A stretch of DNA of 64,000 nt from Sideroxydans sp. (GCA_027310725.1 DAIDAG010000080.1:113469-177468); one strand, 5' to 3'; shown: positions 8,703-17,944, counted from the stretch's first letter. The notes: generated from the letters alone by a model not told the origin. Program-made: numbers and translations.

Positions 8703-9308
8703 ATGAAGTGTTTTTTACGTTCACTTACGCTGCTCGTTGGTCTGTTTTTTTATGCGAGCAGTCATGCAACCGATGCGCTTCCGACTCTCACGACACCTGA
8801 CGACGTAGGTCCGGTAGTCGAGCAGCCTATCGAGTTTCCGCATTTTCGCCATGCCGGCGATGCCAAGGATGGCGGTATGCAGATCAACTGCATGTATTGC
8901 CACACCTACGCACGCCGCAGCATGGTGGCCGGTATTCCGCCGATACAGAAATGTATCGGATGTCACCAGAGCATCGAATCGGTGCGGGACAAACCGCGCA
9001 TCCAGAAGCTGTTCGAATACTGGGACGCCAAGAAACCGATCCCCTGGAAGAAGGTGCATGATCTTCCCGATTTCGTGCGGTTCAACCACGAGCGCCATAT
9101 CCAGCGTTTCTATTTTCAGCAGGATCGTCCCTATCAGGAGGTTTGCGGTTACTGCCACGGCAATGTGAAGGCCATGACGGTTGCGCAGCGCCAGAAACCT
9201 ATCACCATGGGCTGGTGCGCCAGTTGCCATCAGAAGGATCACCCGGTCAGCGCCAATTCGAGCGAGACAGGGCATGGTCCCAACGATTGCTTCACGTGCC
9301 ATAAGTAA
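8703..9308 (+). CDS. actA: ActA-like pentahaem c-type cytochrome of Alternative Complex III
   Basis: A 201-residue periplasmic multihaem cytochrome. The signal peptide runs from MKCFLRSLTLL to about residue 22 (cleavage after SSHA). Five CXXCH haem motifs are visible: CMYCH, CIGCH, CGYCH, CASCH and CFTCH. Five haems and the position at the head of an actABCDEF-type cluster match ActA, which passes electrons from the complex toward soluble carriers. The start at 8703 is chosen over an in-frame ATG at 8574 because it begins the signal peptide and has GGGGGAG upstream. Confidence 0.92.
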   Translation: MKCFLRSLTLLVGLFFYASSHATDALPTLTTPDDVGPVVEQPIEFPHFRHAGDAKDGGMQINCMYCHTYARRSMVAGIPPIQKCIGCHQSIESVRDKPRIQKLFEYWDAKKPIPWKKVHDLPDFVRFNHERHIQRFYFQQDRPYQEVCGYCHGNVKAMTVAQRQKPITMGWCASCHQKDHPVSANSSETGHGPNDCFTCHK

Positions 9309-9352
9309 GCGCCGTGACGTTTACTACAAGCAAGATATCAGGGGATTTAGCG

Positions 9353-11596
9353 ATGACAGAAAACGATTTTAGTCGGCGTGATTTTTTGAAGGTGCTGGGT
9401 TGGGGCGGTACGGCCGTCGCCTTGAGCGGCTGCGGCAATACCTCGATCCAGGATGGCCAGGAGACCGTCACTTCCTATGTGACACTGCCTTCCTATGTCA
9501 CTCCCAGTATTTCCAACTATTTCAATTCGACCTGCGCGCAATGCGACGCCGGGTGCAACATCATGGGCCGCGTGCGCGAAGGACGCGTGCTCAAGGCGGA
9601 AGGCAATCCGAATTCACCGATCAACCGCGGAAGGATGTGCGGCCTCGGGCTGTCGGGCGTTCAGGCGCACTACAACCCGGATCGTGTGCGCGAGCCTTTG
9701 CTGCGCACCGGTGACAAGGGTGAAACCATCACCTGGGACAAGGCACTCGGGCTGATCAACGAAAAATTGAACGGTACCAAGGGGACGGAGATCGCCTTCG
9801 TCACCGGCGGCATGAGCGGCCATGTACAGGCGCTGCTGGGCAATTACATGGACGAACTGGGAAGCAAGAACCATTTCTCCTATGAGGCGATCTCTCCAGC
9901 CGTGCTGCGCGCCGCCAACAAGAAAGCCTATGGTGAGTCGATGCCGCGCTACCGTATCGACAAGGCCAGAGTGGTGGTGTCGTTCGGTGCCGACTTCCTC
10001 GGTGCATGGGTCTCTCCGGTGCATTTTTCGCAGCAGTACGCGCAGTTCCGCAAGGGCAGCCGTCCGGAAGGTCGCGGTGTGCTGGTGCAGATCGAGCCGA
10101 AGATGACGCTGACCGGCGCGAATGCGGATCGCTGGATCGCGGTTCGGCCGGGTACCGAAGGTGTGCTGGCGCTGGGTATCATCAATGCGCTGGGTAAGGC
10201 CGGCCTGTCGATTCCCGCAGATATCGCCGCGGTAAGCCATGAATATACGACAGAGCGCACGAGCAAGGAGACAGATGTCTCTGCCGAGCAGATCGAAAAA
10301 TTGGCGGCCCTGTTGAAGGAGCGCACACCGAGCCTGGTGCTGGCGGGCGGTGCGGCAGAAGGTTACGCGCACGGTTCGCAGAATGCGGCGGCCATCGCGC
10401 TGCTCAACCGTGTGCTGGGCAACGTCGGCAAGACCCTTGAGGCGTCTGCCAGCGTGCCGTTCCCGCAGATCGCGCCTACCGTGGGCAGCCGCTCATCGCT
10501 GATCGCGCTCAACGACGGCCTGGCCGCCGGCAAGTACAAAGTGGTGTTCAGCTACGGCGTCAATCCGGTGTTCAGTGCGCCGGCTTCGATGAAGTTCAAG
10601 GACAACTTCGCAAAGGCCGACTTCAAGGTGGCGTTCGCGCAATACATGGACGAAACCGCGCTGGCGGCCGACCTGATCTTGCCGCTCGATTCCGCGATGG
10701 AAGACTGGGCGACCGTGGTGCCGGAATACATGGCTGCGCCGGAAGGGGCAGGCTCGAATGCATATGCGCAGATGAGCTTCCGTCAGCCCATGATGGAGAA
10801 GGTATTCCCGGATACGCGCGGGGTGGGCGACATCCTGCTGGCTCTGCTCAAGCAGCGCACGGCAGACAAATACAAGGAGTTCGAAGACTTCTATTCCTAC
10901 CTGCGCAGCGCCGTGCTGAAGAACAAGGTCGCGCTTGGCGGCAAGGCCGGTGACGACGATGAAGTGTTCTGGAACGAAACGCTGAGCAAGGGGATCGTGC
11001 CGCTTAAGGGCATCGCCGGCTCGGTGTCGGCCAAGGCGTCTGCGGCAGGCTTGAAATTGCCGGTGCCGACCGATGCCGATCCGTCCTATCCGTTGCGCCT
11101 GATTCCGGCCGTGTCGGCCAGCATGCGCGACGGGCGCAATGCCAACGAGCCGTGGCTGCAGGAATCGCCCGATCCCTTGACCACCATCGTGTGGGATTCC
11201 TGGGTCGAGATCAATCCCAAGACGGCCGCGAAACTGGGGATCGTGGAAGGCGATATCGTCGAAGTGACCTCCAAGAGCGGTTCCATCAAGACGCAGGCTT
11301 ACCTGTTCCCCGGCATCCACCCGGATGCAGTTTCCGTGCCGGTTGGCTACGGTCACGAAGCGATGGGGCGCTATGCCAGGGGTGTCGGCGCCAACGTGTT
11401 CGGCATGCTGGATTCGGTGTTCGACAAGGAAACCGGAGAACTGGCACTCAACGAAACCAGCGTGAAGATCAGCAAGACCGGTCAGCGCGTCATCATCGTC
11501 AAGGAAGAGGGTCCTGTCGGCGGCAGCCAGGCGGGCAAACCGAAGATTGCAGTCCAGGTATCGGCCGACAAGGTCGACCTTTCGAAGGAGGTCTAA
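9353..11596 (+). CDS. ActB1: Tat-exported molybdopterin-fold subunit of Alternative Complex III
   Basis: A 747-residue protein of the DMSO-reductase fold, corresponding to the N-terminal half of canonical ActB. The N-terminus carries a twin-arginine signal (SRRDFLKVLGW) that ends in LSGC, a possible lipobox. A cluster motif C-x2-C-x3-C-x27-C (CAQCDAGC...GRMCG) is intact. This would hold a [4Fe-4S] cluster, whereas the characterised ActB proteins have lost cofactors in this domain. A molybdopterin-dinucleotide-binding-like domain occupies the C-terminal part. The start at 9353 is chosen for the Tat signal and AGGGG upstream. Canonical ActB is one fused protein; here the ferredoxin half is the next gene, 3 bases away. 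Confidence 0.88.
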   Translation: MTENDFSRRDFLKVLGWGGTAVALSGCGNTSIQDGQETVTSYVTLPSYVTPSISNYFNSTCAQCDAGCNIMGRVREGRVLKAEGNPNSPINRGRMCGLGLSGVQAHYNPDRVREPLLRTGDKGETITWDKALGLINEKLNGTKGTEIAFVTGGMSGHVQALLGNYMDELGSKNHFSYEAISPAVLRAANKKAYGESMPRYRIDKARVVVSFGADFLGAWVSPVHFSQQYAQFRKGSRPEGRGVLVQIEPKMTLTGANADRWIAVRPGTEGVLALGIINALGKAGLSIPADIAAVSHEYTTERTSKETDVSAEQIEKLAALLKERTPSLVLAGGAAEGYAHGSQNAAAIALLNRVLGNVGKTLEASASVPFPQIAPTVGSRSSLIALNDGLAAGKYKVVFSYGVNPVFSAPASMKFKDNFAKADFKVAFAQYMDETALAADLILPLDSAMEDWATVVPEYMAAPEGAGSNAYAQMSFRQPMMEKVFPDTRGVGDILLALLKQRTADKYKEFEDFYSYLRSAVLKNKVALGGKAGDDDEVFWNETLSKGIVPLKGIAGSVSAKASAAGLKLPVPTDADPSYPLRLIPAVSASMRDGRNANEPWLQESPDPLTTIVWDSWVEINPKTAAKLGIVEGDIVEVTSKSGSIKTQAYLFPGIHPDAVSVPVGYGHEAMGRYARGVGANVFGMLDSVFDKETGELALNETSVKISKTGQRVIIVKEEGPVGGSQAGKPKIAVQVSADKVDLSKEV

Positions 11597-11599
11597 AGC

Positions 11600-12475
11600 A
11601 TGTCAGTTTCCAATCTGTTAGAAAACTGGTCGAAGTTTCGCCATACCCATCCGGTCGATGACAAGGGGATCCCCGACTGGGAGGCCTATCCATCCGACAT
11701 CAAATGGGCGATGAGCATAGACCTCGATGCATGTACCGGTTGCAATGCCTGCAGCGTGGCTTGCTACGCCGAGAACAACCTGCCGGTCGTTGGCAAGGAT
11801 AAATATTCACACGGTCAGGCCATGCACTGGATGCGCGTCGAGCGTTATTGGGACGAGGGCGACAACGGCTTCCAGGCCGAGCAGGGTGCGCGTTTCCTGC
11901 CGATGATGTGCCAGCAATGCGAGGCGGCACCGTGCGAAACGGTGTGTCCGGTCGGCGCCACCAACCATACAGAAGACGGTCTGAACTCGCAGATCTACAA
12001 CCGCTGCATCGGTTCCCGCTACTGTTCGGCGAACTGTCCGTACAAGGTCCGTTACTTCAACTGGTACAACTATCCGGAGCAGGAGAACGCCTGGCCCGCG
12101 CCGTTGAACCAGCAGCTCAATCCGGATCTGACCGTGCGCACCAAGGGTGTCATGGAAAAATGCACGTTCTGCAAGCAGCGCACTTACACCGCTCGCAACA
12201 ACGCGAAGACCGAGGGGCGTCCGGTGCAAGACAGCGACGTGCAGACCGCATGCCAGGAGGCGTGCCCGGCCGGTGCGATCACGTTTGGAAATCTGCACAA
12301 CCCGGAATCGCAGGTCGCCAAGCAGTGGCAGAGCCAGCAGGTCGACTTGATTAAGGACATTCAGGAAAAGGATGAGAAGGAAGGCAACCGTTTGCGCGGC
12401 TATCGCGTTCTGGAAGAGCTGCGTCCCTATCCTTCGGTGATGTATCTGGAGCGGGTGCGCGAAAGCGCTGTGTAA
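11600..12475 (+). CDS. ActB2: ferredoxin-like iron-sulfur subunit of Alternative Complex III
   Basis: A 291-residue protein equivalent to the C-terminal half of canonical ActB. It has four ferredoxin-type cysteine groups: CTGCNACSVAC; CQQCEAAPCETVCP; CIGSRYCSANCP; and CTFCKQR with CQEACP. One group (CIGSRYC) replaces the second cysteine of a CxxC with Ser-Arg spacing, consistent with the 3Fe-type site known in the family. It would wire electrons between the NrfD-like quinol site and the haem subunits. The RBS (GAAGGAGG) overlaps the end of the preceding gene, so the two halves are probably coupled. Confidence 0.9.
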   Translation: MSVSNLLENWSKFRHTHPVDDKGIPDWEAYPSDIKWAMSIDLDACTGCNACSVACYAENNLPVVGKDKYSHGQAMHWMRVERYWDEGDNGFQAEQGARFLPMMCQQCEAAPCETVCPVGATNHTEDGLNSQIYNRCIGSRYCSANCPYKVRYFNWYNYPEQENAWPAPLNQQLNPDLTVRTKGVMEKCTFCKQRTYTARNNAKTEGRPVQDSDVQTACQEACPAGAITFGNLHNPESQVAKQWQSQQVDLIKDIQEKDEKEGNRLRGYRVLEELRPYPSVMYLERVRESAV

Positions 12476-12497
12476 GGCACAAGGGGGAAATAAGAAA

Positions 12498-13883
12498 ATG
12501 GGAAAAGATATCCGCGAAGACATCGCCTGGGCACAGATCAACAAGGATGTGCTCAAGAGCCTGGAGTCGCCTCGCAAACTGTATTGGGTCATCATCTTCG
12601 TGGCACTGCTTGTTTTCAGTGTGGGCGTCGGTTGTGAGATCTACCAGTACAACACCGGCATGGGCGTGGCCAACATGGACAATCCTCACGTGTGGGGTTT
12701 GTACATTGCCTCGTTCATCTTCTGGATCGGCATGAGCCACTCAGGCACGTTGCTGTCCGCGATCCTGCACCTGATGCATGCCGACTGGCGCAAACCGATC
12801 TATCGCTTCGCCGAGGCGATGACCACGTTCTCGCTGCTGACGGCCGGATTGTTCGTGGCAGTGCACTTGGGACGTCTGTGGCAGGTTTACTATGCGCTGC
12901 CCTACCCGAGCGAACGCTGGATATGGCCGAACTTCCAGTCGCCGTTGCTGTGGGATGCGATGGCGATCTTCACTTACCTGAGCTCGTCCATCCTGTTCCT
13001 GTATATCGGCTCGATCCCGGATCTGGCGATCTGCCGCGACAATATCCATCAGGGCTGGCGCAAGAAGCTCTACACCCTGCTCGCGCTGGGCTGGGAAGGC
13101 ACCGACCGTCAGTGGCGCAATTTCCGCGTCACCTACCTGACCATCGCGTGCTTCCTGATCCCGCTGGCGGTGTCGGTACACTCCATCGTGGCGTCCGACT
13201 TTGCCATGTCGCAGCAACCCGGCTGGCACGTGACGTCGTTCCCGCCCTACTTCGTGGCAGGCGCCTTGTACTCCGGCTGTGCGGCGATCATCACGCTGTT
13301 CATCATTCTGCGCTACGTGTTCAGGTTCGAGGAATACATGACGCTGCCGATCCTGAAGAAGACGGTGCGCCTGACGTTCGCCATCGCCATGGTGTGGACC
13401 TACCTGAACTGCATCGAGTTCGCTTCGGTATGGTACAGCCATGACCAGGTAGCCAAGGACGTGCTGATCCAGAAAGCGACCGGAACCTATGCCCCGTTCT
13501 GGTGGGCGATGATCTTCTGCGGTTCCGTGGTGCCGTTCGCGATGATGGTCAAGAAATGGCAGACCAACATCCCGGTGATGTTCGCGGTGTCGCTGCTGCT
13601 GAACCTGGGCATGTGGCTGGAACGCTGGATGATCGTGGCGCCGACTTTCTCGCACGGCTATTACCCGTGGACATGGGATCACGACCAGTGGCCTAGCCTG
13701 ATCCAGTGGGGCATCGTGTTCGGCAGCTTCGGCTGGTTCACCCTGCTGTTCATGGTGTTCTGCAAGATCGTACCGTCCGTTTCCATGTATGAAGTGAAAG
13801 AAATGGTCTATCACCGTAGCCAGGCTCGCAAGAAGGAAGAGCGGGCCGTGCAGGAAGAACTCGCTGTGAAGGGAGCCCACTAA
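12498..13883 (+). CDS. actC: ActC-like NrfD/PsrC membrane quinol-oxidising subunit
   Basis: A 461-residue polytopic protein of the NrfD/PsrC family with about ten predicted spans. The first is near residues 29-46 and the last near 415-435. Segments such as GMSHSGTLLSAILHL and WRKPIYRFAEAMT match the conserved quinol-site region of ActC. As the main membrane subunit it is expected to oxidise quinol. The RBS AAGGGGGAAA precedes the start. It is followed immediately by actD (TAA then ATG with no gap). Confidence 0.92.
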   Translation: MGKDIREDIAWAQINKDVLKSLESPRKLYWVIIFVALLVFSVGVGCEIYQYNTGMGVANMDNPHVWGLYIASFIFWIGMSHSGTLLSAILHLMHADWRKPIYRFAEAMTTFSLLTAGLFVAVHLGRLWQVYYALPYPSERWIWPNFQSPLLWDAMAIFTYLSSSILFLYIGSIPDLAICRDNIHQGWRKKLYTLLALGWEGTDRQWRNFRVTYLTIACFLIPLAVSVHSIVASDFAMSQQPGWHVTSFPPYFVAGALYSGCAAIITLFIILRYVFRFEEYMTLPILKKTVRLTFAIAMVWTYLNCIEFASVWYSHDQVAKDVLIQKATGTYAPFWWAMIFCGSVVPFAMMVKKWQTNIPVMFAVSLLLNLGMWLERWMIVAPTFSHGYYPWTWDHDQWPSLIQWGIVFGSFGWFTLLFMVFCKIVPSVSMYEVKEMVYHRSQARKKEERAVQEELAVKGAH

Positions 13884-14414
13884 ATGAGCAAACGTTACTT
13901 GCTGGCCCTGTACAACAATTTCGACGAAGCCGAAGCGGTCGTCCGCGAGCTGCGCAACTCCGAGATCAAGGGTTTCAATGCGGCCGACGACCTGGTGGTC
14001 AAATCGCCGATCGAGCACCCGGAAGTCGAGGAGTTCCTCGGCGAGAAGTCGGTGAAAGTGCAGTGGTTTACGCTGGGCGGGGCCCTGACGGGCGGATTGC
14101 TGGCTTTCTCGCTGATTGCCGGATCGCAGGCCGGCTTTTATTCCCAGATGAAGGGCGGGAAACCGATCGTGCCTATCCCCCCTGACCTGGTATTGACCTA
14201 TGAGATGTTCATTCTGGGAGGGGTGTATATCACCGTGCTGGGTTTCCTGATCTGCGCCGGGTTGCCGGCAAAGCGTTCGCCACTCTATAGCGCCAAGGTG
14301 TCGGAAGACCAGATCGGCATCCTGGTGAAGGGCGACGACGGTTCCATGGCAAAACTCAGGGAGATTTTTACCAGGCACAAGGCATTGGAAATTCAGGAAG
14401 AGGCTGGCAGATGA
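13884..14414 (+). CDS. actD: ActD-like DUF3341 subunit of Alternative Complex III
   Basis: A 176-residue protein matching DUF3341/ActD. It has a soluble N-terminal ferredoxin-like part (YNNFDEAEAVVRELR), two membrane spans (about residues 67-85 and 107-127), and a soluble tail. It has no cofactor motif. In characterised complexes ActD is a structural membrane subunit. It overlaps actE by four bases (ATGA). Confidence 0.9.
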   Translation: MSKRYLLALYNNFDEAEAVVRELRNSEIKGFNAADDLVVKSPIEHPEVEEFLGEKSVKVQWFTLGGALTGGLLAFSLIAGSQAGFYSQMKGGKPIVPIPPDLVLTYEMFILGGVYITVLGFLICAGLPAKRSPLYSAKVSEDQIGILVKGDDGSMAKLREIFTRHKALEIQEEAGR

Positions 14415-14947
14415 AAAAAATAACTTTAGCAATAGCTTTGCTCATTGCGCCCGCGGTGGCGCAAGCATGGCCATGGTCCAAGGATATGTCGGAACAGATC
14501 AGCATCAAGCCGCAGGAAAGCGTGGATCCGAGTCATCCGGGCATGGCAACCTATCCGGAGCGTTCGGTACCGGTTCCCGGCACGACCAGTTTCGTGAAGG
14601 ATATGGAATCCGCCGACAAGCAGAAGAACCCGGTGGTCGCCAACCAGAAATCGATCGAGTTCGGTGGCAGGCTGTTCGGTATCTATTGCACGCCGTGCCA
14701 CGGCTATGCAGGCAAGGGTGACGGGCTGGTGGGGCAGAAACTGGTATTGCAACCCTACAATCTGACCGCCGATCATGCCAAGGAAGTCAGCGACGGTTAC
14801 ATCTGGGGAATGATGACGTTCGGCGGGGCGGTGATGCCGTCCTATGCCAACGACCTGTCGCCGACCGAGCGCTGGAATGTGGTCAATTACGTACGCAAGG
14901 TGCTGCAACAGGGTGGAACCGTGCACGCCAATGTCAACGGCCGCTAA
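14411..14947 (+). CDS. actE: ActE-like monohaem cytochrome c subunit
   Basis: A 178-residue exported cytochrome with signal peptide MKKITLAIALLIAPAVAQA (cleavage before WPW). There is one haem motif CTPCH near residue 93, and the likely distal methionine is in GGAVMPSY. Unlike lipoprotein ActE versions, no lipobox cysteine is seen at the cleavage site. It probably relays electrons together with the pentahaem ActA. Confidence 0.9.
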   Translation: MKKITLAIALLIAPAVAQAWPWSKDMSEQISIKPQESVDPSHPGMATYPERSVPVPGTTSFVKDMESADKQKNPVVANQKSIEFGGRLFGIYCTPCHGYAGKGDGLVGQKLVLQPYNLTADHAKEVSDGYIWGMMTFGGAVMPSYANDLSPTERWNVVNYVRKVLQQGGTVHANVNGR

Positions 14948-14962
14948 TTAAAGGGGATAAGC

Positions 14963-15979
14963 ATGATTTCTTACAGTAATTGGTCGGTTCTTACCGCCAG
15001 CTTCATGGTGGTGACTTACTTGGCGCTGAGCGGCGTGGCCTTGTGCTCGGTGCTTTATCTGGTTGGCGCCAAGTGGCGCTTTCAGGTGCGCGATCTGGCA
15101 GTATCCCTGTACTCCTTGTTTCCGATGGCTTTTGCCATGCTGGTGGTTTTGCTGATCGGCGGAAACCAGACTTTCCCGTGGATCGGTCACGTTTCGCATG
15201 GAGAGAATGTGCACATGCCGGGCTGGTACACTCTACCGCTGCTTGCTGCGCGCGAAGTGATCGGCATGCTGGTGATCATGTTCGTGTGGCGTACCTTCAT
15301 CAAACGCCAGGAAGTCGCCGAGCGTAGCGATGAAGACCGTGCGAAGTTCCATCATGTGGCCTGCTGGGTCCCGTTCTTCACCGTGCTGTATGCCACGATG
15401 ATCGCGTGGGACTTTGAGATGACGCTGAAGCCTTCCTGGCACAGCGCGATCTACGGCATGCAGAACCTGGTCAGCAACTTCGGCATGTTCCTGGCTTTCC
15501 TGTTGATCTGGATATATGTGCTGAACACAAGTAACAAATTGACGAAGCGGATCGACGAGTTCGTCTATAACTACCTGGCACAAATGATGCTGGCATTCAC
15601 CTTGTTGTGGATGTATACCTTCTTCGCGCAATACCTGACGATCTGGTACGGCAACCTCGGGGATGAGCGCGACCGCATAGACGAAATGCAGAATGGCGAT
15701 TTCACCGTTCTGTGGTGGTCCATGATCGCGTTGAAGTTCGTGATCCCGTTCATCTCACTTTGCCTCCCGATCACCCGGCACAATCCGAAGCTGACGGTGG
15801 CGGTCGCCGTGTGCATGATCGTTGGCACATTGTTCGAGCGTTTCGTCTGGATCGCAGGCATAAACGGGACCGGAACGATCCCGGTTCTGTGGGGAGGGCT
15901 GGTCAGCATAGGTGTCATCATGGTAGGGTATCAACTGGTACGCAGCACTATGGCGCGTAACCAATTGATAAAAGGATAA
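14963..15979 (+). CDS. actF: ActF-like polytopic membrane subunit
   Basis: A 338-residue membrane protein with about nine or ten spans, related to NrfD-type ActC. It is the last act gene and agrees with ActF in position and in segments such as FAMLVVLLIGG, HMPGWYTLPLL and LPITRHNP. It is somewhat shorter than well-studied ActF proteins. No cytochrome oxidase genes follow, although those usually come after actF in other phyla; sspA begins 8 bases downstream. Confidence 0.85.
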   Translation: MISYSNWSVLTASFMVVTYLALSGVALCSVLYLVGAKWRFQVRDLAVSLYSLFPMAFAMLVVLLIGGNQTFPWIGHVSHGENVHMPGWYTLPLLAAREVIGMLVIMFVWRTFIKRQEVAERSDEDRAKFHHVACWVPFFTVLYATMIAWDFEMTLKPSWHSAIYGMQNLVSNFGMFLAFLLIWIYVLNTSNKLTKRIDEFVYNYLAQMMLAFTLLWMYTFFAQYLTIWYGNLGDERDRIDEMQNGDFTVLWWSMIALKFVIPFISLCLPITRHNPKLTVAVAVCMIVGTLFERFVWIAGINGTGTIPVLWGGLVSIGVIMVGYQLVRSTMARNQLIKG

Positions 15980-15987
15980 TTTGCTAG

Positions 15988-16587
15988 ATGATGACATTGT
16001 ATTCGGGGACGACTGATCCCTACAGCCACCGCTGTCGCTTCGTTTTATTTGAAAAAGGCATGGATTTCCAGGTCATTGACGTGGATGTCTTTAACAAGCC
16101 CGAAGACCTGGCGGTGATGAACCCGTATAACACCGTGCCGGTTCTGGTCGAACGTGACCTGATCCTGTACGAGGCCAACATCATCAACGAATACATCGAC
16201 GAGCGCTTCCCGCATCCGCAATTGATGCCGCCGGATCCGGTGATGCGCGCCCGTGCCCGCCTGTTCCTGCATCGCTTCGAGAACGAGCTGTTCTGCCATA
16301 TTCCCGGCCTCGAAAGCAGCAATGCCAAGGTTGCCGAAAAGGCGCGTGCGGCCGTGCGCGAGAATCTGACCCAGATATCGCCCGTGTTCACCAAACAGAA
16401 ATTCATGCTGGGCGACGAGTTCTCCATGCTCGATGTGGCGGTCGCACCTTTGCTTTGGCGTCTTGACCATTACGGCATCCAGCTGGACAAGGAAGCCGCG
16501 CCGTTGATGAAATATGCAGAGCGCCTGTTCTCGCGCCCGGCCTACATCGAGGCGATGACACCTGCCGAAAAGGCAATGCGCAAGTGA
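15988..16587 (+). CDS. sspA: SspA, stringent starvation protein A (GST-fold)
   Basis: A 199-residue GST-fold regulator that associates with RNA polymerase. The start MMTLYSGTTDPYSHRCRFVLFEKG is typical. The segment PYNTVPVLVERDL matches the SspA N-domain, and the all-alpha C-domain follows. It lacks a catalytic GST tyrosine. The RBS AAAGGA overlaps the actF stop region, and sspB follows after 13 bases. In many betaproteobacteria sspA-sspB lie directly after petABC; here they follow the act genes. Confidence 0.93.
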   Translation: MMTLYSGTTDPYSHRCRFVLFEKGMDFQVIDVDVFNKPEDLAVMNPYNTVPVLVERDLILYEANIINEYIDERFPHPQLMPPDPVMRARARLFLHRFENELFCHIPGLESSNAKVAEKARAAVRENLTQISPVFTKQKFMLGDEFSMLDVAVAPLLWRLDHYGIQLDKEAAPLMKYAERLFSRPAYIEAMTPAEKAMRK

Positions 16588-16600
16588 TTTCAGGTTTGGT

Positions 16601-17002
16601 ATGAGTGAACCATCCACCAAGCCCTACCTGATCCGCGCCATTTTCGACTGGTGTGCCGATGCCGGATACACGCCGTATCTGGCGGTACAGGTAAACGAGT
16701 ACACGCAAGTGCCGATGGCCTACGTCAAGGACGGAAAGATCGTCTTGAATATCGGCATGGACGCGGTGCGCAATTTGCAGCTGGGTAACGAGGACATCAC
16801 CTGCGGCGGACGTTTCGGCGGCGTGGCGCACCAGCTTATCGTTCCGATGTCGGCGGTGATCGGTATCTTCGCCAAAGAGACCGGGCAGGGACTGGTGTTT
16901 CAGGGGCAGGAGTCATCGCCCATGGGAGCGGCGACGGGTACGAGCGAACCACCCGATGGGCCATCACCACAGGGCAAGCCTACACTCAGAGTCGTAAAGT
17001 AA
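16601..17002 (+). CDS. sspB: SspB, ClpXP adaptor
   Basis: A 133-residue adaptor that delivers ssrA-tagged proteins to ClpXP. The substrate-binding domain (residues 1-105) includes TPYLAVQV and MDAVRNLQLGNEDITCGGRFGG. A flexible Gly/Pro/Ser linker then leads to the ClpX-binding tail PTLRVVK at the extreme C-terminus. It is the last gene before the terminator at 17003-17038. Confidence 0.95.
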   Translation: MSEPSTKPYLIRAIFDWCADAGYTPYLAVQVNEYTQVPMAYVKDGKIVLNIGMDAVRNLQLGNEDITCGGRFGGVAHQLIVPMSAVIGIFAKETGQGLVFQGQESSPMGAATGTSEPPDGPSPQGKPTLRVVK

Positions 17003-17038
17003 TAAAAAAAGCCGCGAAGAAACTTTCGCGGCTTTTTT
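17003..17038. terminator. Rho-independent terminator after sspB, bidirectional
   Basis: Stem GCCGCGAA (17011-17018) pairs with TTCGCGGC (17025-17032), with a 6-base loop. There is an A-run on the left and a T-run on the right. It can stop the act-sspAB transcript and also the convergent rpoH transcript. Confidence 0.92.
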
Positions 17039-17052
17039 CTGGCTACTATAAA

Positions 17053-17922
17053 TCAGGCAGTTGCAGGCAAACCAAACTGCGACTGCATCTTGATCAGCGC
17101 CTTTTGCTCGATCTGGCGGATACGCTCGGCGGATACATTGAACTCGGCAGCCAGTTCGTGCAGCGTTGCCGAATGCTCCTCTTCTTCGCGTAGCCAGCGT
17201 GCTTCCACGATGCGGCGACTGCGCTCGTCCAGACTCGCCAAAGCTTGCGCCAAGCCAGAAGTATGCAAGTGCTCGCGCTCTGCGGCTTCCAGGATTTGGG
17301 AAGGTTCGTGTTCCGCGTTGTCCGCAAGATAATTGATGGGCGCATAGCTCTCATCGTCGTCACCTGCAAGCGGCTCAAGCGCGATCTCATGCCCGGCAAA
17401 GCGTGCTTCCATATCCACAACATCGTGCTCGCTCACGTTGAGCTGCTGGGCTATCTCGCTGACTTGTTGCGGCTTGAGGGGATCCAATCCCTGTTTCATG
17501 CTGCGCAAGTTGAAGAACAGCTTGCGCTGCGCCTTGGTGGTGGCGATCTTGACCATGCGCCAGTTGCGGATCACGTACTCGTGAATCTCGGCACGTATCC
17601 AGTGCAGGGCAAACGACACCAAGCGCACGCCGCGCTCGGGGTCATAGCGTTTTACTGCCTTCATCAAGCCTATGTTGCCTTCCTGGATCAGATCGGCTTG
17701 GGGCAGGCCGTAACCGGCATAACCCCGCGCCACGCTGACCACGACGCGCAAGTGAGAAACCACCAGCTGACGGGCGGCCTCCAGGTCGTTCCCGGACTTG
17801 AAGCGTGTAGCAAGGGATAGCTCCTCGTCATGCGACAGTACCGGAAAGCGATTCACGGCCTGAACATACCCCTCCAGACTGCCTACGGCAGAGGGTATTG
17901 GTAGATTCATGGTTGCATTCAT
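17053..17922 (-). CDS. rpoH: RpoH, heat-shock sigma factor 32
   Basis: A 289-residue alternative sigma factor. Conserved region 2 (DLIQEGNIGLMKAVKRYDP), the RpoH box QRKLFFNLR at residues 132-140, and the region 4 helix-turn-helix (AEFNVSAERIRQIE) are all present. The frame is open 27 codons further upstream, but the start at 17922 is fixed by AGGAGG 7 bases ahead of the ATG. A CIRCE-like operator overlaps the promoter, so heat control may pass through HrcA. It converges with sspB on a shared terminator. Confidence 0.95.
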   Translation of the reverse strand: MNATMNLPIPSAVGSLEGYVQAVNRFPVLSHDEELSLATRFKSGNDLEAARQLVVSHLRVVVSVARGYAGYGLPQADLIQEGNIGLMKAVKRYDPERGVRLVSFALHWIRAEIHEYVIRNWRMVKIATTKAQRKLFFNLRSMKQGLDPLKPQQVSEIAQQLNVSEHDVVDMEARFAGHEIALEPLAGDDDESYAPINYLADNAEHEPSQILEAAEREHLHTSGLAQALASLDERSRRIVEARWLREEEEHSATLHELAAEFNVSAERIRQIEQKALIKMQSQFGLPATA

Positions 17923-17944
17923 GGCATTTCCTCCTATTTGTTTA

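Noticed and set aside
12741..14432. 563-codon minus-strand frame across actC-actD
   Set aside because: Shadow of two well-supported act genes; His/Arg-rich translation typical of antisense to GC-rich coding DNA.
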